A stretch of DNA of 64,000 bases from Terriglobales bacterium. Its GTDB lineage: Bacteria > Acidobacteriota > Terriglobia > Terriglobales > Acidobacteriaceae. Below the pieces are notes generated by a model, which was given only the letters and a program-made list of their open reading frames with translations, was not told the DNA's origin and ran no database searches. The position numbers were made by a program, and so were the translations under genes. The stretch covers positions 20,249-84,248 of the forward strand of contig DATHMF010000109.1 of the NCBI GenBank assembly GCA_035487355.1, in the 5' to 3' direction. Of this stretch, positions 8,828-18,002 are shown piece after piece; the first letter of the stretch is position 1, and each line of letters starts with the position of its first letter.

Positions 8828-11491
8828 ATGTCCACACCCAAGATGGAGACCACGCAGGACGCGCTTACCGTGGAGTTGACTGGAACACTTGCCGGACGCT
8901 TTGAAATACGCCAGCGACTCGGGGCCGGCGGCATGGGTGAGGTGTATCTTGCCGAGGATACGCTTCTCAAGCGCCTGGTTGCCATCAAGAGATTGGCCCC
9001 TCACCTGCGTGCCGACCAGCTTTCACGTGGGCATTTTCTGAAGGAAGCCGAGCGGATTTCAGCGCTGAATAACGAGCACATCGCCGGCATCTACGACGTG
9101 CTGCAAGTCAATGGCGAAGTTTTTCTGGTGATGGAGTATGTCGAAGGCGCAAACCTGCGTTTTCGCTTTACCCCGCGTCCTACCGTTCAACAATTCCTTG
9201 AAGTGGCAGTTCAATGCGCCGAAGCCCTGGCTGCTGCCCACGAGAAAGGCATACTGCATCGCGACATCAAGCCTGAAAATATCATGCTCACGCCTGCCGG
9301 GCAGGTGAAGATATTAGATTTTGGCCTGGCGCAGCGCCTGCGGGTCGCAGGCGAGGGAGTGGCTACGGTCAGCTTACCCTCGGTGGGTCATCCGCTTTCC
9401 GGGACTCGTGGTTATGTAGCTCCTGAGGTGCTGCTGGAAAGGGAACCAGACGCGCGCGCCGACATTTTCTCTTTAGGAGTTGTGTTTTACGAGTTACTGA
9501 CGGGAAACAATCCATGTGCAGCGGCGACCTGGGTAGGCAGCATAGAGCGTACTCTGCATGCCAGCCCTTCGCCTATGTATCACACAGATGCTCATGTCCC
9601 GGATGAAATTGAACGCGTGATCCGCAAGATGCTGGAGAAAGACCCCGAGGAGCGCTATGCAACTGCCCGGGACCTTTTGGTAGATTTGCGCCGACTGCGC
9701 AAGCAGTCGGAGACAGGTTTATTGCTGCCTCCTCGCAATCTGGTTCTCCGCCGGAACAAGAAAAGGGTGATTTGGGGCAGCGCAGTGGCAGTTTTGGTTC
9801 TGGTTGTCATATTCACTCCCTGGCGGAGCTTGCTGCAGCAGCTTCAAAAAAGATTTGCGCCTTCTGAGAATGCCCAAATGGCTATTCCCAACCAGAAACT
9901 GGTTGCGGTTTTGCCATTCCGCGCCATCGGAGCGTCGCCCGAAGTGCGGACTTTCAGCGATGGCCTCGCGGAAACTGTTACCGCCAAGCTTACGCAGCTC
10001 ACTGCGACCCATGCGCTCCAGGTTGCCCCGGCCTCTGAAGTTTACGGACGAGGCATCACGGATGTCGATGAAGCCCGAAAAAATCTGGGCGTGAATCTTG
10101 TAGTCGAAGGCAGCTTGCATCAGGCCGGTGACACCGTGCGCATCACCTACACCTTGGTAGATGCAATCTCGCATCGCCAGTTGCGCGGAGATACCATTAC
10201 TGCTTCCACCTCTGACCCGTTTGCCCTGGAAGACCGGGTTGTTCAAGGTGTGCTCTGGATGCTGGAGTTGGAAATCACCCCTGACGAACGGCCGCAACTG
10301 GAAAAGCATGGGACCACTATCGCTGGTGCTTATGACCTGTACACGCGTGGACTCGGTGATCTGCAAAACTATGGCGATCCCGCAGCGGTGCAGAGTGCCA
10401 TCGAGAATTTCTCACGCGCCATTTCGCTCGATCCCAATTATGCTTATGCCTACGCTGGATTGGGGGAGTCTTACTGGGATAAATACGGCATTGACCACGA
10501 GGCAAAATATATCCCCAAGGCCCGCGATGCCTGCCAGCATGCGCTCACGTTAAACACAGATCTTGCTGCTGGACATGTTTGTTTGGGGAACTTGTTGGTT
10601 ATGGCGGGAAAGTACGAGAACGCCAGTTCGGAATTCAGCCGCGCTCTTGTCGCCGAGCCTACTTACGACGCTGCTTACCTTGGACTGGCATCAACCTACG
10701 AGCACATGGGCAGGCTGCAGGATGCGGAGCAGACCTATCAGCGTGCTATCGAACTGCGTCCGCATTACTGGGCAGGCTACAGTTGGTTAGGACGTTTCTA
10801 CGCCGCTCATGGGCGTTATCAGGAAGCCGTCGAGCAATTCAGCCACGCCGCCGCTGTTTCGCCTGACAACAGCTCCATTTATCACAGCATGGGTGGACTC
10901 TATATTTTCATGGGCAGGTACCAGGATGCCGTCGGTGCTTTGCAGCGCGCTCTTTCTTTACGCCCCAGCTTCGAGGCCTATGCCAATTTGGGCCAGGCCT
11001 ACATGCGTTTGCGGCGCTTCGATGACGCCATTGCTGCCTACCAGCAGGCCCTGACATTGAATCCGCGCGACTATCGTTCCGTAGGTTATTTGGCCGATGC
11101 CTATTACTGGGCCCCGGGCAAACGCGATCAGGCCACGCCGCTGTATGAACGTGCTATCACCATGACGGATGAGGAGTTGAAGCTCAATCCCAAGAACACT
11201 GACGTTCACACATTGTTGGCGGAATACCACGCCCACCTTGGCCATGCTGAAGCCGCGCGTATGCACATACAGCAGGCGCTCAAACTTCATCCCGATGAGC
11301 CCGAGACACTATTTTTTGCTGCCCTGGTGGAAAACCAGTTGGGCGATACAGCGCATGCCATTCAATGGTTGAGTAAAGCGGTTCATCAAGGGTATTCTCT
11401 CTCCGAGATCAATTCCGCGGTTGATTTCGATAATCTGCGCAACGACCCTGCCTTTCAATCGGTAATGCAGGCAACAGGCCAAAAGAGTTAA
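8828..11491 (+). CDS. membrane Ser/Thr protein kinase with TolB-like domain and TPR array
   Basis: A PknB-type kinase domain (about residues 21-290) has the glycine loop LGAGGMGEVY, Lys54 in VAIKRL, Asp146 in HRDIKPEN and Asp164 in DFG, so it should be active. A single membrane segment (about 313-332, VIWGSAVAVLVLVVIF) follows. Beyond it are a TolB/FlgO-like domain (KLVAVLPFRAIGASPEVRTF onward, about 350-480) and at least eight TPR units to the end. This is a receptor-like layout: cytoplasmic kinase, outer sensing or scaffold part. The frame is open back to a GTG at 8774, but ATG 8828 is nearer to the conserved kinase start and is chosen; neither has a clear ribosome-binding site. Substrates are unknown. 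Confidence 0.88.
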   Translation: MSTPKMETTQDALTVELTGTLAGRFEIRQRLGAGGMGEVYLAEDTLLKRLVAIKRLAPHLRADQLSRGHFLKEAERISALNNEHIAGIYDVLQVNGEVFLVMEYVEGANLRFRFTPRPTVQQFLEVAVQCAEALAAAHEKGILHRDIKPENIMLTPAGQVKILDFGLAQRLRVAGEGVATVSLPSVGHPLSGTRGYVAPEVLLEREPDARADIFSLGVVFYELLTGNNPCAAATWVGSIERTLHASPSPMYHTDAHVPDEIERVIRKMLEKDPEERYATARDLLVDLRRLRKQSETGLLLPPRNLVLRRNKKRVIWGSAVAVLVLVVIFTPWRSLLQQLQKRFAPSENAQMAIPNQKLVAVLPFRAIGASPEVRTFSDGLAETVTAKLTQLTATHALQVAPASEVYGRGITDVDEARKNLGVNLVVEGSLHQAGDTVRITYTLVDAISHRQLRGDTITASTSDPFALEDRVVQGVLWMLELEITPDERPQLEKHGTTIAGAYDLYTRGLGDLQNYGDPAAVQSAIENFSRAISLDPNYAYAYAGLGESYWDKYGIDHEAKYIPKARDACQHALTLNTDLAAGHVCLGNLLVMAGKYENASSEFSRALVAEPTYDAAYLGLASTYEHMGRLQDAEQTYQRAIELRPHYWAGYSWLGRFYAAHGRYQEAVEQFSHAAAVSPDNSSIYHSMGGLYIFMGRYQDAVGALQRALSLRPSFEAYANLGQAYMRLRRFDDAIAAYQQALTLNPRDYRSVGYLADAYYWAPGKRDQATPLYERAITMTDEELKLNPKNTDVHTLLAEYHAHLGHAEAARMHIQQALKLHPDEPETLFFAALVENQLGDTAHAIQWLSKAVHQGYSLSEINSAVDFDNLRNDPAFQSVMQATGQKS

Positions 11492-11515
11492 GATAGCAGT
11501 GCGCGGGGAACTGTT

Positions 11516-11824
11516 ATGCCTAAAAAATCCGAGCTCGTGCAAGTATCGTGCCCTTGCTGTGGCGCCATGCTCAAAGTGGATGTCGCCACGCAGTCCGTAA
11601 TCTCGCACATACCACCCGAACGCCCCAAGACCTTTAATGATTTTGAAGAGGCTGCGCGCGCCATGAAAGAACAAGGTAGCCGGCGCGAATCCCTTTTCCG
11701 CCAGTCGGTGGAAGCCGAAAAGAACAAGGCCGATGTGCTGGAGAAAAAATTCCAGGAAGGCATGAAACGCGCCAAGGAAGCTCCCGAAGCTGCTCCGCGC
11801 ATCCGCGACATTGATCTCGACTAA
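11516..11824 (+). CDS. small zinc-ribbon-like protein
   Basis: 102 residues. The N-terminus has VSCPCCGAMLKVDVATQSV, a half zinc ribbon of the CxCC type. The rest is charged and helical (EEAARAMKEQGSRRESLFRQ), likely coiled coil, ending RIRDIDLD. No second Cys pair is present, so a metal site would need dimerisation. It lies 24 nt after the kinase gene and overlaps the next gene by 14 nt, suggesting cotranscription. Function is unknown. Confidence 0.75.
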   Translation: MPKKSELVQVSCPCCGAMLKVDVATQSVISHIPPERPKTFNDFEEAARAMKEQGSRRESLFRQSVEAEKNKADVLEKKFQEGMKRAKEAPEAAPRIRDIDLD

Positions 11825-12479
11825 GAACCCTCCGCTCCTTTTGGGACATCGTGGTGCTCGCCGCGCCGCCCCGGAAAACACTCTCACTGCGTTTGACCTT
11901 GCGCTTACCCACGGATGTGACGGCTTTGAATTTGACGTGCGCTCTACCGTCGATCAGCACGCTATTCTTTGCCACGATCCCACGCTGGCGGGTCTCCCCA
12001 TAGCAGAAACTGCGTATTCGGCGATTTTGGGAAAATATCCCAGCGCTACATGCCTCGAGGACGTAATTGCGCTCTATAACGGCCGCGCATATCTCGATAT
12101 CGAGTTGAAGGTTCCCGGCTTGGAAAAGAAGCTGGTAACGCTGGTGGGATCGCTTGCCGCTAATACATATGTTGTTTCGTCGTTTCTTCCAGAAGTATTG
12201 CAGACCATCTGCGCTTTGCAGCCCACTGTACTCTTGGGGTGGATCTGTGACCAGGAGCAAACCCTCGCTCGGTGGCGCGAAATTCCATGCACCGTAGTGA
12301 TCCCAGAGTGCAAGCTGGTGACGCAAACGCTGATTGAAGAAATTCACTCCGCCCGAAAAAAGATTTTTGTTTGGACCGTGAACCAGGAAGAAGAGATGCT
12401 GCGTTTGGGCAAGGCTGGAGTTGATGCCATCATCTCCGATGACACAGGGTTATTGGGCCGCGTTTTTTCACTTTTGTGA
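11811..12479 (+). CDS. glycerophosphodiester phosphodiesterase
   Basis: Hydrolyses glycerophosphodiesters from phospholipid breakdown to glycerol-3-phosphate and an alcohol. The GDPD signature is complete: His13-Arg14 in LLLGHRGARRAAPENT, Glu40 and Asp42 in GFEFDVR, His55 in LCHDPTL, and a metal-binding ELK near residue 100 (DIELKVPG). Length (222 aa) fits short cytoplasmic UgpQ-like enzymes; no signal peptide is seen. Starts with TTG inside the end of the zinc-ribbon gene (14-nt overlap). It converges on glpD with a 12-nt overlap of the 3' ends, and its product is the GlpD substrate. Confidence 0.88.
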   Translation: MISTKNPPLLLGHRGARRAAPENTLTAFDLALTHGCDGFEFDVRSTVDQHAILCHDPTLAGLPIAETAYSAILGKYPSATCLEDVIALYNGRAYLDIELKVPGLEKKLVTLVGSLAANTYVVSSFLPEVLQTICALQPTVLLGWICDQEQTLARWREIPCTVVIPECKLVTQTLIEEIHSARKKIFVWTVNQEEEMLRLGKAGVDAIISDDTGLLGRVFSLL

Positions 12480-14129
12480 TGAACGCTGGCCAACTAATGG
12501 TCGTTTGCTCGCTGATGGATTCAAGAACTTTATGCGCTCTTCCTCAAAGCCCTCCAATGCTTCTTGAATGGTATTCTCACTCCACCCCATAACTTTTCCA
12601 ATCCTGTGCGCAGCTTCGGCGCTACACTTTTCAGTCCAGCACGCTCCCAGCGCAACCGGTACTCGCCGCAACAAAACATCGCCCAGCGTGATGGCATGCT
12701 GGCTTGCGAATGCCGCCGCTGCCTCGGCTACCAGATGTTCCGTATGCTGGCAGAGGGGCAAGCGCTGTTCATCGGAACTTGCTGCCACGTGTGCAATGGC
12801 CTGGGCCCAGGGGCCATGCCATTCAGCGATTCCACGCGCCGACGCCTCAGAGATTCCGGCAATGCGAGCAATTTGCTGCGACCACTGATGCAGAGTTGTT
12901 TCCACATCTTCTGAAGAGGCTAAAGCAATCTGTACTTTTGCCGGGCTGCTGCTTTCAACTCCGATCTTGCGTGCACACAGGCGGGCCAGGCTGGCTGCAT
13001 TGGTCAGCTTGCCTCCGATTACAGAAAGCATTCCAGCAGCGCCTTCTTCCGCGTGGTCATGCAGAAAGTGCCGCCGCGTGATCGTGCCGGGCGTTTCGCC
13101 CGGCGAATACGGCAGAGGACGGACCCCAGCGAATGCATAACGTATGTCGCTGGTTGCAAAATGTTGCCGTGGAAATAGAGCTGCCAGTGAGCGTAGCAGG
13201 TAATCAACTTCCGTCTGCGAGGGTTGCGCGTCTCCCGGCTCTTGTTCGTCTGCAACTTCTGTAGTCCCAACTAGAAGCTGCCGGTTCCACGGAATCACAA
13301 AAAATGGACGCCCATCGGCAGCTTCCGTATAAATTACCGATTGCGGCATCTCAGGAACAGCCGGCAGAACAATATGACTGCCACGCACACCGCCAACCAG
13401 ACGCTTGCTCTGGCGCAAAGGGAACTGCTGGCACACGTGGTCACACCATGGGCCGGTGGCATTGATGACCCACGTGGCCTCGACGGTTTGTTCGCTACCA
13501 TCGAGTTGGTCGCGAAACATCACACCACAAGCACGACCGTCTTTCACTTTCAGGTCCAGCACCCGCGCATGGTTTCTCGCCTCGCAGCCGGCCTGTATCG
13601 CATCTGACAACCACTCGGCTACCAGCAGCTCAGGGAACTCGCATTGTGCGTCTTCGTATGAAAAAGTAGAGAATGAAGCGCCGTTGTCGAGTTGCTCTTC
13701 CAGCAGACGAACGTCCGATTTTGAAATACCATTGTGGTTCTGCTTGCCGGCCAAAGCTTTGTAAAGCCACAATCCAGCGCGGATCGTGAGTGCACTGTGT
13801 CGCGAGCCGGGTTTCAACGCCAGCACAAACTGCACGGGATGGACCAAATGTGGTTGCTGGCGCAGAAGCTGCTCGCGCTCGCGCAGGCACTCTCGGACTA
13901 ACCCCAACTCTCCATGCTCTAGGTAGCGTAAGCCACCGTGAATAATGCGCGTGGAACGGCTGGTGGTTCCTGAGGCAAAGTCATTTTGCTCCAGGAGCAG
14001 TGTACGCTTGCCGCCGCGCGCACACTCCAGAGCAATTGCCACTCCGCTGATGCCGCCGCCAATCACGACGACATCGAAGTGTTTTCCATTTAGGGAAGGC
14101 CGCGTGTAGTTATTAAAGATACCTTCCAT
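12468..14129 (-). CDS. glpD: FAD-dependent glycerol-3-phosphate dehydrogenase
   Basis: Oxidises glycerol-3-phosphate to dihydroxyacetone phosphate at the membrane and passes electrons to quinone. The N-terminal dinucleotide fold VVIGGGISGVAIALE (about 21-35) and the GlpA/GlpD signature FASGTTSRSTRIIHGGLRYL (about 50-69) are clear, and VIGGKLTNAASLA lies further on. The C-terminal domain is shorter than in E. coli GlpD. Length 553 aa is normal. The ATG at 14129 opens a 12-residue leader before the FAD fold. It converges with the GDPD gene, with overlapping 3' ends, and is divergent from mazG. Confidence 0.93.
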   Translation of the reverse strand: MEGIFNNYTRPSLNGKHFDVVVIGGGISGVAIALECARGGKRTLLLEQNDFASGTTSRSTRIIHGGLRYLEHGELGLVRECLREREQLLRQQPHLVHPVQFVLALKPGSRHSALTIRAGLWLYKALAGKQNHNGISKSDVRLLEEQLDNGASFSTFSYEDAQCEFPELLVAEWLSDAIQAGCEARNHARVLDLKVKDGRACGVMFRDQLDGSEQTVEATWVINATGPWCDHVCQQFPLRQSKRLVGGVRGSHIVLPAVPEMPQSVIYTEAADGRPFFVIPWNRQLLVGTTEVADEQEPGDAQPSQTEVDYLLRSLAALFPRQHFATSDIRYAFAGVRPLPYSPGETPGTITRRHFLHDHAEEGAAGMLSVIGGKLTNAASLARLCARKIGVESSSPAKVQIALASSEDVETTLHQWSQQIARIAGISEASARGIAEWHGPWAQAIAHVAASSDEQRLPLCQHTEHLVAEAAAAFASQHAITLGDVLLRRVPVALGACWTEKCSAEAAHRIGKVMGWSENTIQEALEGFEEERIKFLNPSASKRPLVGQRSSQK

Positions 14130-14221
14130 AATCTAGTTAGATGCAAAGCGGGGAAGGACATCCGCTCATTTTCGGGAGGTTCATTTGCTGGGTGGTGACG
14201 ATATCGTTTAGATTAAAAACC

Positions 14222-15127
14222 ATGTCTACAACCGGAGAACGATTCGAACGCGCCGTCTCCATTATGGCACGATTGCGTGGCCCCGGAGGCTGTCCGTGGG
14301 ACCGCGAACAAACCTTCGATTCCATCAAGCCTTACACCCTGGAAGAGACCTACGAAGTTATCGAGGCCATTGATAACAAGGATTTCGAGGAGCTGCGCGG
14401 AGAATTGGGCGACCTGCTTCTGCAGGTTTTGTTTTATACCCAGATGGCGAAGGAAGAAAACCGCTTCTCCATTGATGATGTGCTAGACCGTCTATGCGAA
14501 AAATTAGTGGGCCGCCATCCCCATGTTTTTGGAGACGTCAAAGCCGAAACTTCTGCTGAGGTTTTACGCAACTGGGAGGCCCTGAAGGCGGAAGAAAAGA
14601 AAAGCCGGGAAAACAAAAGCGAATCAGCCGGGCCCACGGGTCAATCTGAAGACCATCCATCTCTGCTGGCCGGGGTTTCATCCGGGCTACCAGCCTTGCT
14701 CGAAGCCTATAAACTCAGTTCGCGTGCAGCCCGCGTTGGCTTTGATTGGCCTGATATTCAGGGCTTATTCGAGAAGTTGGAAGAAGAGACGGAAGAGCTG
14801 AAGAAGGATCTCAAAGAGTTTCCCGCGCCCGGCCCGCGTCCTCAGGGACGCGGTATCGCCGGATCAGGCTCCACTCAAATTTCTGAAGCATTGCGCCAGC
14901 GGCTGGAAGACGAAATTGGAGATCTGTTCTTCGTGGTGGTGAATCTGGCACGTTATCTTTCCGTGGATTCGGAGTTGGCCCTGAAAAAGACCAATCGCAA
15001 GTTCAGGCGCCGCTTTCAGTATGTTGAAGAGCAATTGCGGGCCCAGGGACGAAAACTGGAAGAAGCTTCTTTGCAGGAGATGGAATCATTGTGGCAAAAG
15101 TCGAAGCCGCAAGGGCAACCGGAATGA
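14222..15127 (+). CDS. mazG: nucleoside triphosphate pyrophosphohydrolase MazG
   Basis: Hydrolyses NTPs and dNTPs to monophosphates plus pyrophosphate, cleaning the nucleotide pool. The first MazG domain has LRGPGGCPWDREQTFDSIKP (about residues 18-37) and the EExxE-type metal site (LEETYEVIEAI, ELGDLLLQVLFY). The second domain (about 140-290) has FEKLEEETEEL and EDEIGDLFFVVVNLARYL. A Pro/Gly-rich insert (PGPRPQGRGIAGSGS) interrupts the second domain. The frame is open to 14141, but ATG 14222 just before STTGERFERAV matches family starts. The last four bases overlap the next start (ATGA). Confidence 0.92.
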   Translation: MSTTGERFERAVSIMARLRGPGGCPWDREQTFDSIKPYTLEETYEVIEAIDNKDFEELRGELGDLLLQVLFYTQMAKEENRFSIDDVLDRLCEKLVGRHPHVFGDVKAETSAEVLRNWEALKAEEKKSRENKSESAGPTGQSEDHPSLLAGVSSGLPALLEAYKLSSRAARVGFDWPDIQGLFEKLEEETEELKKDLKEFPAPGPRPQGRGIAGSGSTQISEALRQRLEDEIGDLFFVVVNLARYLSVDSELALKKTNRKFRRRFQYVEEQLRAQGRKLEEASLQEMESLWQKSKPQGQPE

Positions 15128-15897
15128 TGGGCACAGAATCAATTGTCGTCCGCAGGTGTACGGAATTTGCGGAGCTGCAAGCCTGCATGGCCATGCAGAA
15201 AGAGGTTTGGCACTTTGAGGATGCCGACCTGGTTCCACTGCGCATGTTCGTAGTAGCACAAAAGATAGGAGGACAAGTGATCGGGGCGTTTGATCGCAAA
15301 GATCTGGTGGGATTTCTGCTCTCTATCCCCGGATCGCGCTCCGGATGCTCCTATCTGCACTCTCACATGCTGGCCGTGCGCGAGCAATATCGTAACTCCG
15401 GACTTGGCCAAAGATTGAAGTGGTTTCAGCGCGAGGACGCAATGGCCCGCAACTTCGATCTCATCGAATGGACCTTTGATCCCCTGGAGATCAAGAATGC
15501 TTATATGAATATCGTGAAGCTGGGTGCCATCGCACGCCGCTATAACCTCAACCAGTATGGAACGACCTCTTCGCCTTTGCACGGAGGTCTCCCCACCGAC
15601 CGGCTGGTTGCCGAATGGTGGCTGCGGTCACGGCGCGTAGCCAATGTTTTGCAAGGTACAGCATTTCAAGTACAGACCACTCTTGAAATTGAGATACCGG
15701 CCCAAATTAACGAATGGAAGTCAGCGGCCCAAACCCGCGAACAGGCGAAGCAGGTCCAATCGCGCAACCGCGAGGCATTTCTCAAGGCTTTCTCCGAAGG
15801 CTTCGCAATTTTGGGTTACGAACGCGATACGCGAGGCAACGGAAAATTTCTGCTGGGCCGCTGGGATGAATCCTGGTTGTGTGCTCCTGAAGTATGA
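15124..15897 (+). CDS. GNAT-family acyltransferase (COG3375-like), possible amino-acid N-succinyltransferase
   Basis: The GNAT fold is visible: HSHMLAVREQYRNSGLGQRL with the acyl-CoA loop at about residues 80-99, after a strand LVGFLLSIPG. The protein resembles the COG3375 group, with a long C-terminal extension (DRLVAEWWLRS). ATG 15124 overlaps the mazG stop as ATGA; an upstream GTG at 15091 is less likely. Six nt downstream lies an N-succinylamino-acid racemase/OSBS-like gene. In Geobacillus kaustophilus a GNAT succinyltransferase and such a racemase act together to turn D- into L-amino acids, so the same role is inferred here. Direct evidence for the acyl donor is lacking. Confidence 0.7.
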   Translation: MMGTESIVVRRCTEFAELQACMAMQKEVWHFEDADLVPLRMFVVAQKIGGQVIGAFDRKDLVGFLLSIPGSRSGCSYLHSHMLAVREQYRNSGLGQRLKWFQREDAMARNFDLIEWTFDPLEIKNAYMNIVKLGAIARRYNLNQYGTTSSPLHGGLPTDRLVAEWWLRSRRVANVLQGTAFQVQTTLEIEIPAQINEWKSAAQTREQAKQVQSRNREAFLKAFSEGFAILGYERDTRGNGKFLLGRWDESWLCAPEV

Positions 15898-15903
15898 CTT
15901 CCT

Positions 15904-17031
15904 ATGATTAAGATCGAAGCCATCACGCTGCGCGAGATCCGCATGCCGCTGGTGCACTTCTTTGAGACCAGCTTTAGCCGGACTTATGACCGTCGCATTC
16001 TTCTGATTTGCCTTCATTGCCAAGGAATAGAGGCCTGGGGAGAGTGCGTCGCCGGAGAGGGTCCGCACTATTCCGAAGAATCCATTGATACCGCCTGGTA
16101 TGTGACTCGTGAATATTTAGCGCCTGCCATCCTGGGAAAAACTCTCGAACGCGGTGGTGATTCCGTGCCTTTGTTTGCTGCAGTTCGCGGGCATCGTATG
16201 GCCAAGGCCGCAGTTGAGAATGCGTTGTGGCACGCTGAATCTATAGAGAAGGGAGTTCCTCTCTGGAACCTGCTGGGTGGCACACGCTCTGAAGTTCCGT
16301 GTGGAGTTTCCATCGGCATACAGGACTCAGTCGAACAACTGCTGGAAAAAATCCAAATCGAATTGGCTTCTGGCTACCAGCGCATCAAAGTCAAGATCAA
16401 ACCCGGTTGGGATGTTAGCGTGATCGAACGCATTCGTGCCCGTTGGCCCAAGATTGTGCTGAGCTGCGATGCCAATTCTGCCTACACACTCGAAGACGCC
16501 AACCATCTCATGAAGCTTGATGCCTTCAACCTGTTAATGATTGAACAGCCCTTATGGAACGATGACGTCTACTTCCATGCCCGGCTGCAAAAGCAGCTTA
16601 AGACCGCAATTTGCCTGGATGAAAGCATTCGCTCAGCGCGCGACGCGCAAATGGCTATCGAACTTGGCTCCTGCCGCATCGTGAATATCAAAGTGGGGCG
16701 GGTGGGCGGCTTCAGTGAAGCGATTGCCGTGCACAACACCTGCAAGGCTGCAGGAATTCCGGTGTGGTGCGGCGGAATGTTGGAATCCGGCATCGGACGC
16801 ACCCAAAACCTCGCGCTTTCCACCCTTGAGAATTTCATCTTGCCGGGAGATGTTTCCGCCTCCAAGCGTTATTGGAAAGAGGACATCATCGAACCCGAAG
16901 TCCTGGTATCACCCCAGGGTACGATTCAAGTCTCGAATCAAGTGGGGATCGGTCACGCAATCCGAAAAGATTTGATTCAACGGCTCACGGTAAGAGAAGA
17001 AACGTTGAGCGCTGTTTCTGCCGGAATCTGA
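15904..17031 (+). CDS. menC: N-succinylamino-acid racemase / o-succinylbenzoate synthase (enolase superfamily)
   Basis: An enolase-superfamily enzyme of the muconate-lactonising subgroup. The KxK acid/base motif is at K162/K164 (RIKVKIKPG), metal ligands at D189 (SCDANSAY), E214 (MIEQPLW) and D239 (CLDESI), and the second catalytic Lys at K263 (NIKVGRVGG). Length 375 is typical. The same fold dehydrates SHCHC in menaquinone synthesis (OSBS) or racemises N-succinylamino acids (NSAR), and many members do both. No other men genes are nearby. The adjoining GNAT gene favours the racemase role, but the symbol menC reflects family only. Confidence 0.85.
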   Translation: MIKIEAITLREIRMPLVHFFETSFSRTYDRRILLICLHCQGIEAWGECVAGEGPHYSEESIDTAWYVTREYLAPAILGKTLERGGDSVPLFAAVRGHRMAKAAVENALWHAESIEKGVPLWNLLGGTRSEVPCGVSIGIQDSVEQLLEKIQIELASGYQRIKVKIKPGWDVSVIERIRARWPKIVLSCDANSAYTLEDANHLMKLDAFNLLMIEQPLWNDDVYFHARLQKQLKTAICLDESIRSARDAQMAIELGSCRIVNIKVGRVGGFSEAIAVHNTCKAAGIPVWCGGMLESGIGRTQNLALSTLENFILPGDVSASKRYWKEDIIEPEVLVSPQGTIQVSNQVGIGHAIRKDLIQRLTVREETLSAVSAGI

Positions 17032-17033
17032 TT

Positions 17034-18002
17034 CTATTTTGCCGGGGCTTTTGAATCGCCGCTTTGCTGCACAGCCAGTTGCGTATTTTGTTGCTTGAGC
17101 ACTTCTACTGCTTCGGCCAGAGAGAGGTGGGGCGGAGCAGGACGAAAGCTGCCGGTAATTTCCTTTTCGTCAATATTCAGCTTCTTAAACAGGAGCACGC
17201 GCCCGGTAAGCCGCATCTTCAGCATACAAACCCCCTGGCGGTGGGGACCGATCTTCGATTGTTCCACTTCAAATTCACCACCCTTATCGAGATGACCGAA
17301 GATCCCCCATCCGAAGTTGACCTCCTGCGTTAGCTTCGCCACAATTTTGACCAGGCGCTTTTCGGCGTTATCCATAAGCATGGTGCCTTCCATGCCGTGA
17401 TAAACCTGCGTCTCGCGGTTTGGCGGATTAAAGTTGGGATTGGGCTTAAAACGTATTCGCACCAGTTGGCCATACTGAGCAGAATCTTCCCGCCCGTCGT
17501 ATTCAAAAATGAAGGCATCCGGCATGGCTTTCACTATCTTGTTGATGTGTTCCTCCTCCTCTTTTTGTTCTTTGCGGAGCTTCTTGGGGAACTCAGGATC
17601 TGCTGCCTGTTTTTGCAGACGCGCATCTTCTTTTTCTTGCTGCTGGGCAGTAAGTGGCTGGTCATTGATCGCAATCAGCCGGCCAATGGCGCCTTCATCG
17701 GTCTCAACATATTCTTTGGTTTGTTCGCCGCTCGGAGTCAGCCTGCGTACGACGTAGAAGTACTTTTCATCGCTGGGCGTCTGCTTGAGTTCATTTTCGA
17801 TCACCTGCCGTACAAGTTCGCTGGCCGAAGCAGGCAAGGGCGGTTTGGCGATCTGAGCAGAGCAGCAACTCTCCGACCCCGACTGCTGACCGTTTGTTGC
17901 ATTGGATTGAGCGCTAGATTGAATTCCTAGAAAAAAAGCTAAGAACGCGGCCAAAAGCGCCGAAGACGACACGCTTCCCCTCGTGCACCCACAACACTGC
18001 AT
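17034..18002 (-). CDS. secreted protein of unknown function
   Basis: 322 residues with a hydrophobic N-terminal segment (SALLAAFLAFFLGIQSSAQS), probably a cleaved signal peptide although the first residues contain three Cys (MQCCGC). The mature part has a Lys/Glu-rich helical stretch (about 125-150, KEDARLQKQAADPEFPKKLR) and a C-terminal beta-rich part (about 175-290) with MEGTMLMDNAEKRLVKIVAK and GWGIFGHLDKGGEFEVEQ. The layout resembles lipoprotein-sorting or LolA-like folds, but I recognise no named family. It ends 2 nt after the stop of the convergent racemase gene. Confidence 0.7.
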   Translation of the reverse strand: MQCCGCTRGSVSSSALLAAFLAFFLGIQSSAQSNATNGQQSGSESCCSAQIAKPPLPASASELVRQVIENELKQTPSDEKYFYVVRRLTPSGEQTKEYVETDEGAIGRLIAINDQPLTAQQQEKEDARLQKQAADPEFPKKLRKEQKEEEEHINKIVKAMPDAFIFEYDGREDSAQYGQLVRIRFKPNPNFNPPNRETQVYHGMEGTMLMDNAEKRLVKIVAKLTQEVNFGWGIFGHLDKGGEFEVEQSKIGPHRQGVCMLKMRLTGRVLLFKKLNIDEKEITGSFRPAPPHLSLAEAVEVLKQQNTQLAVQQSGDSKAPAK

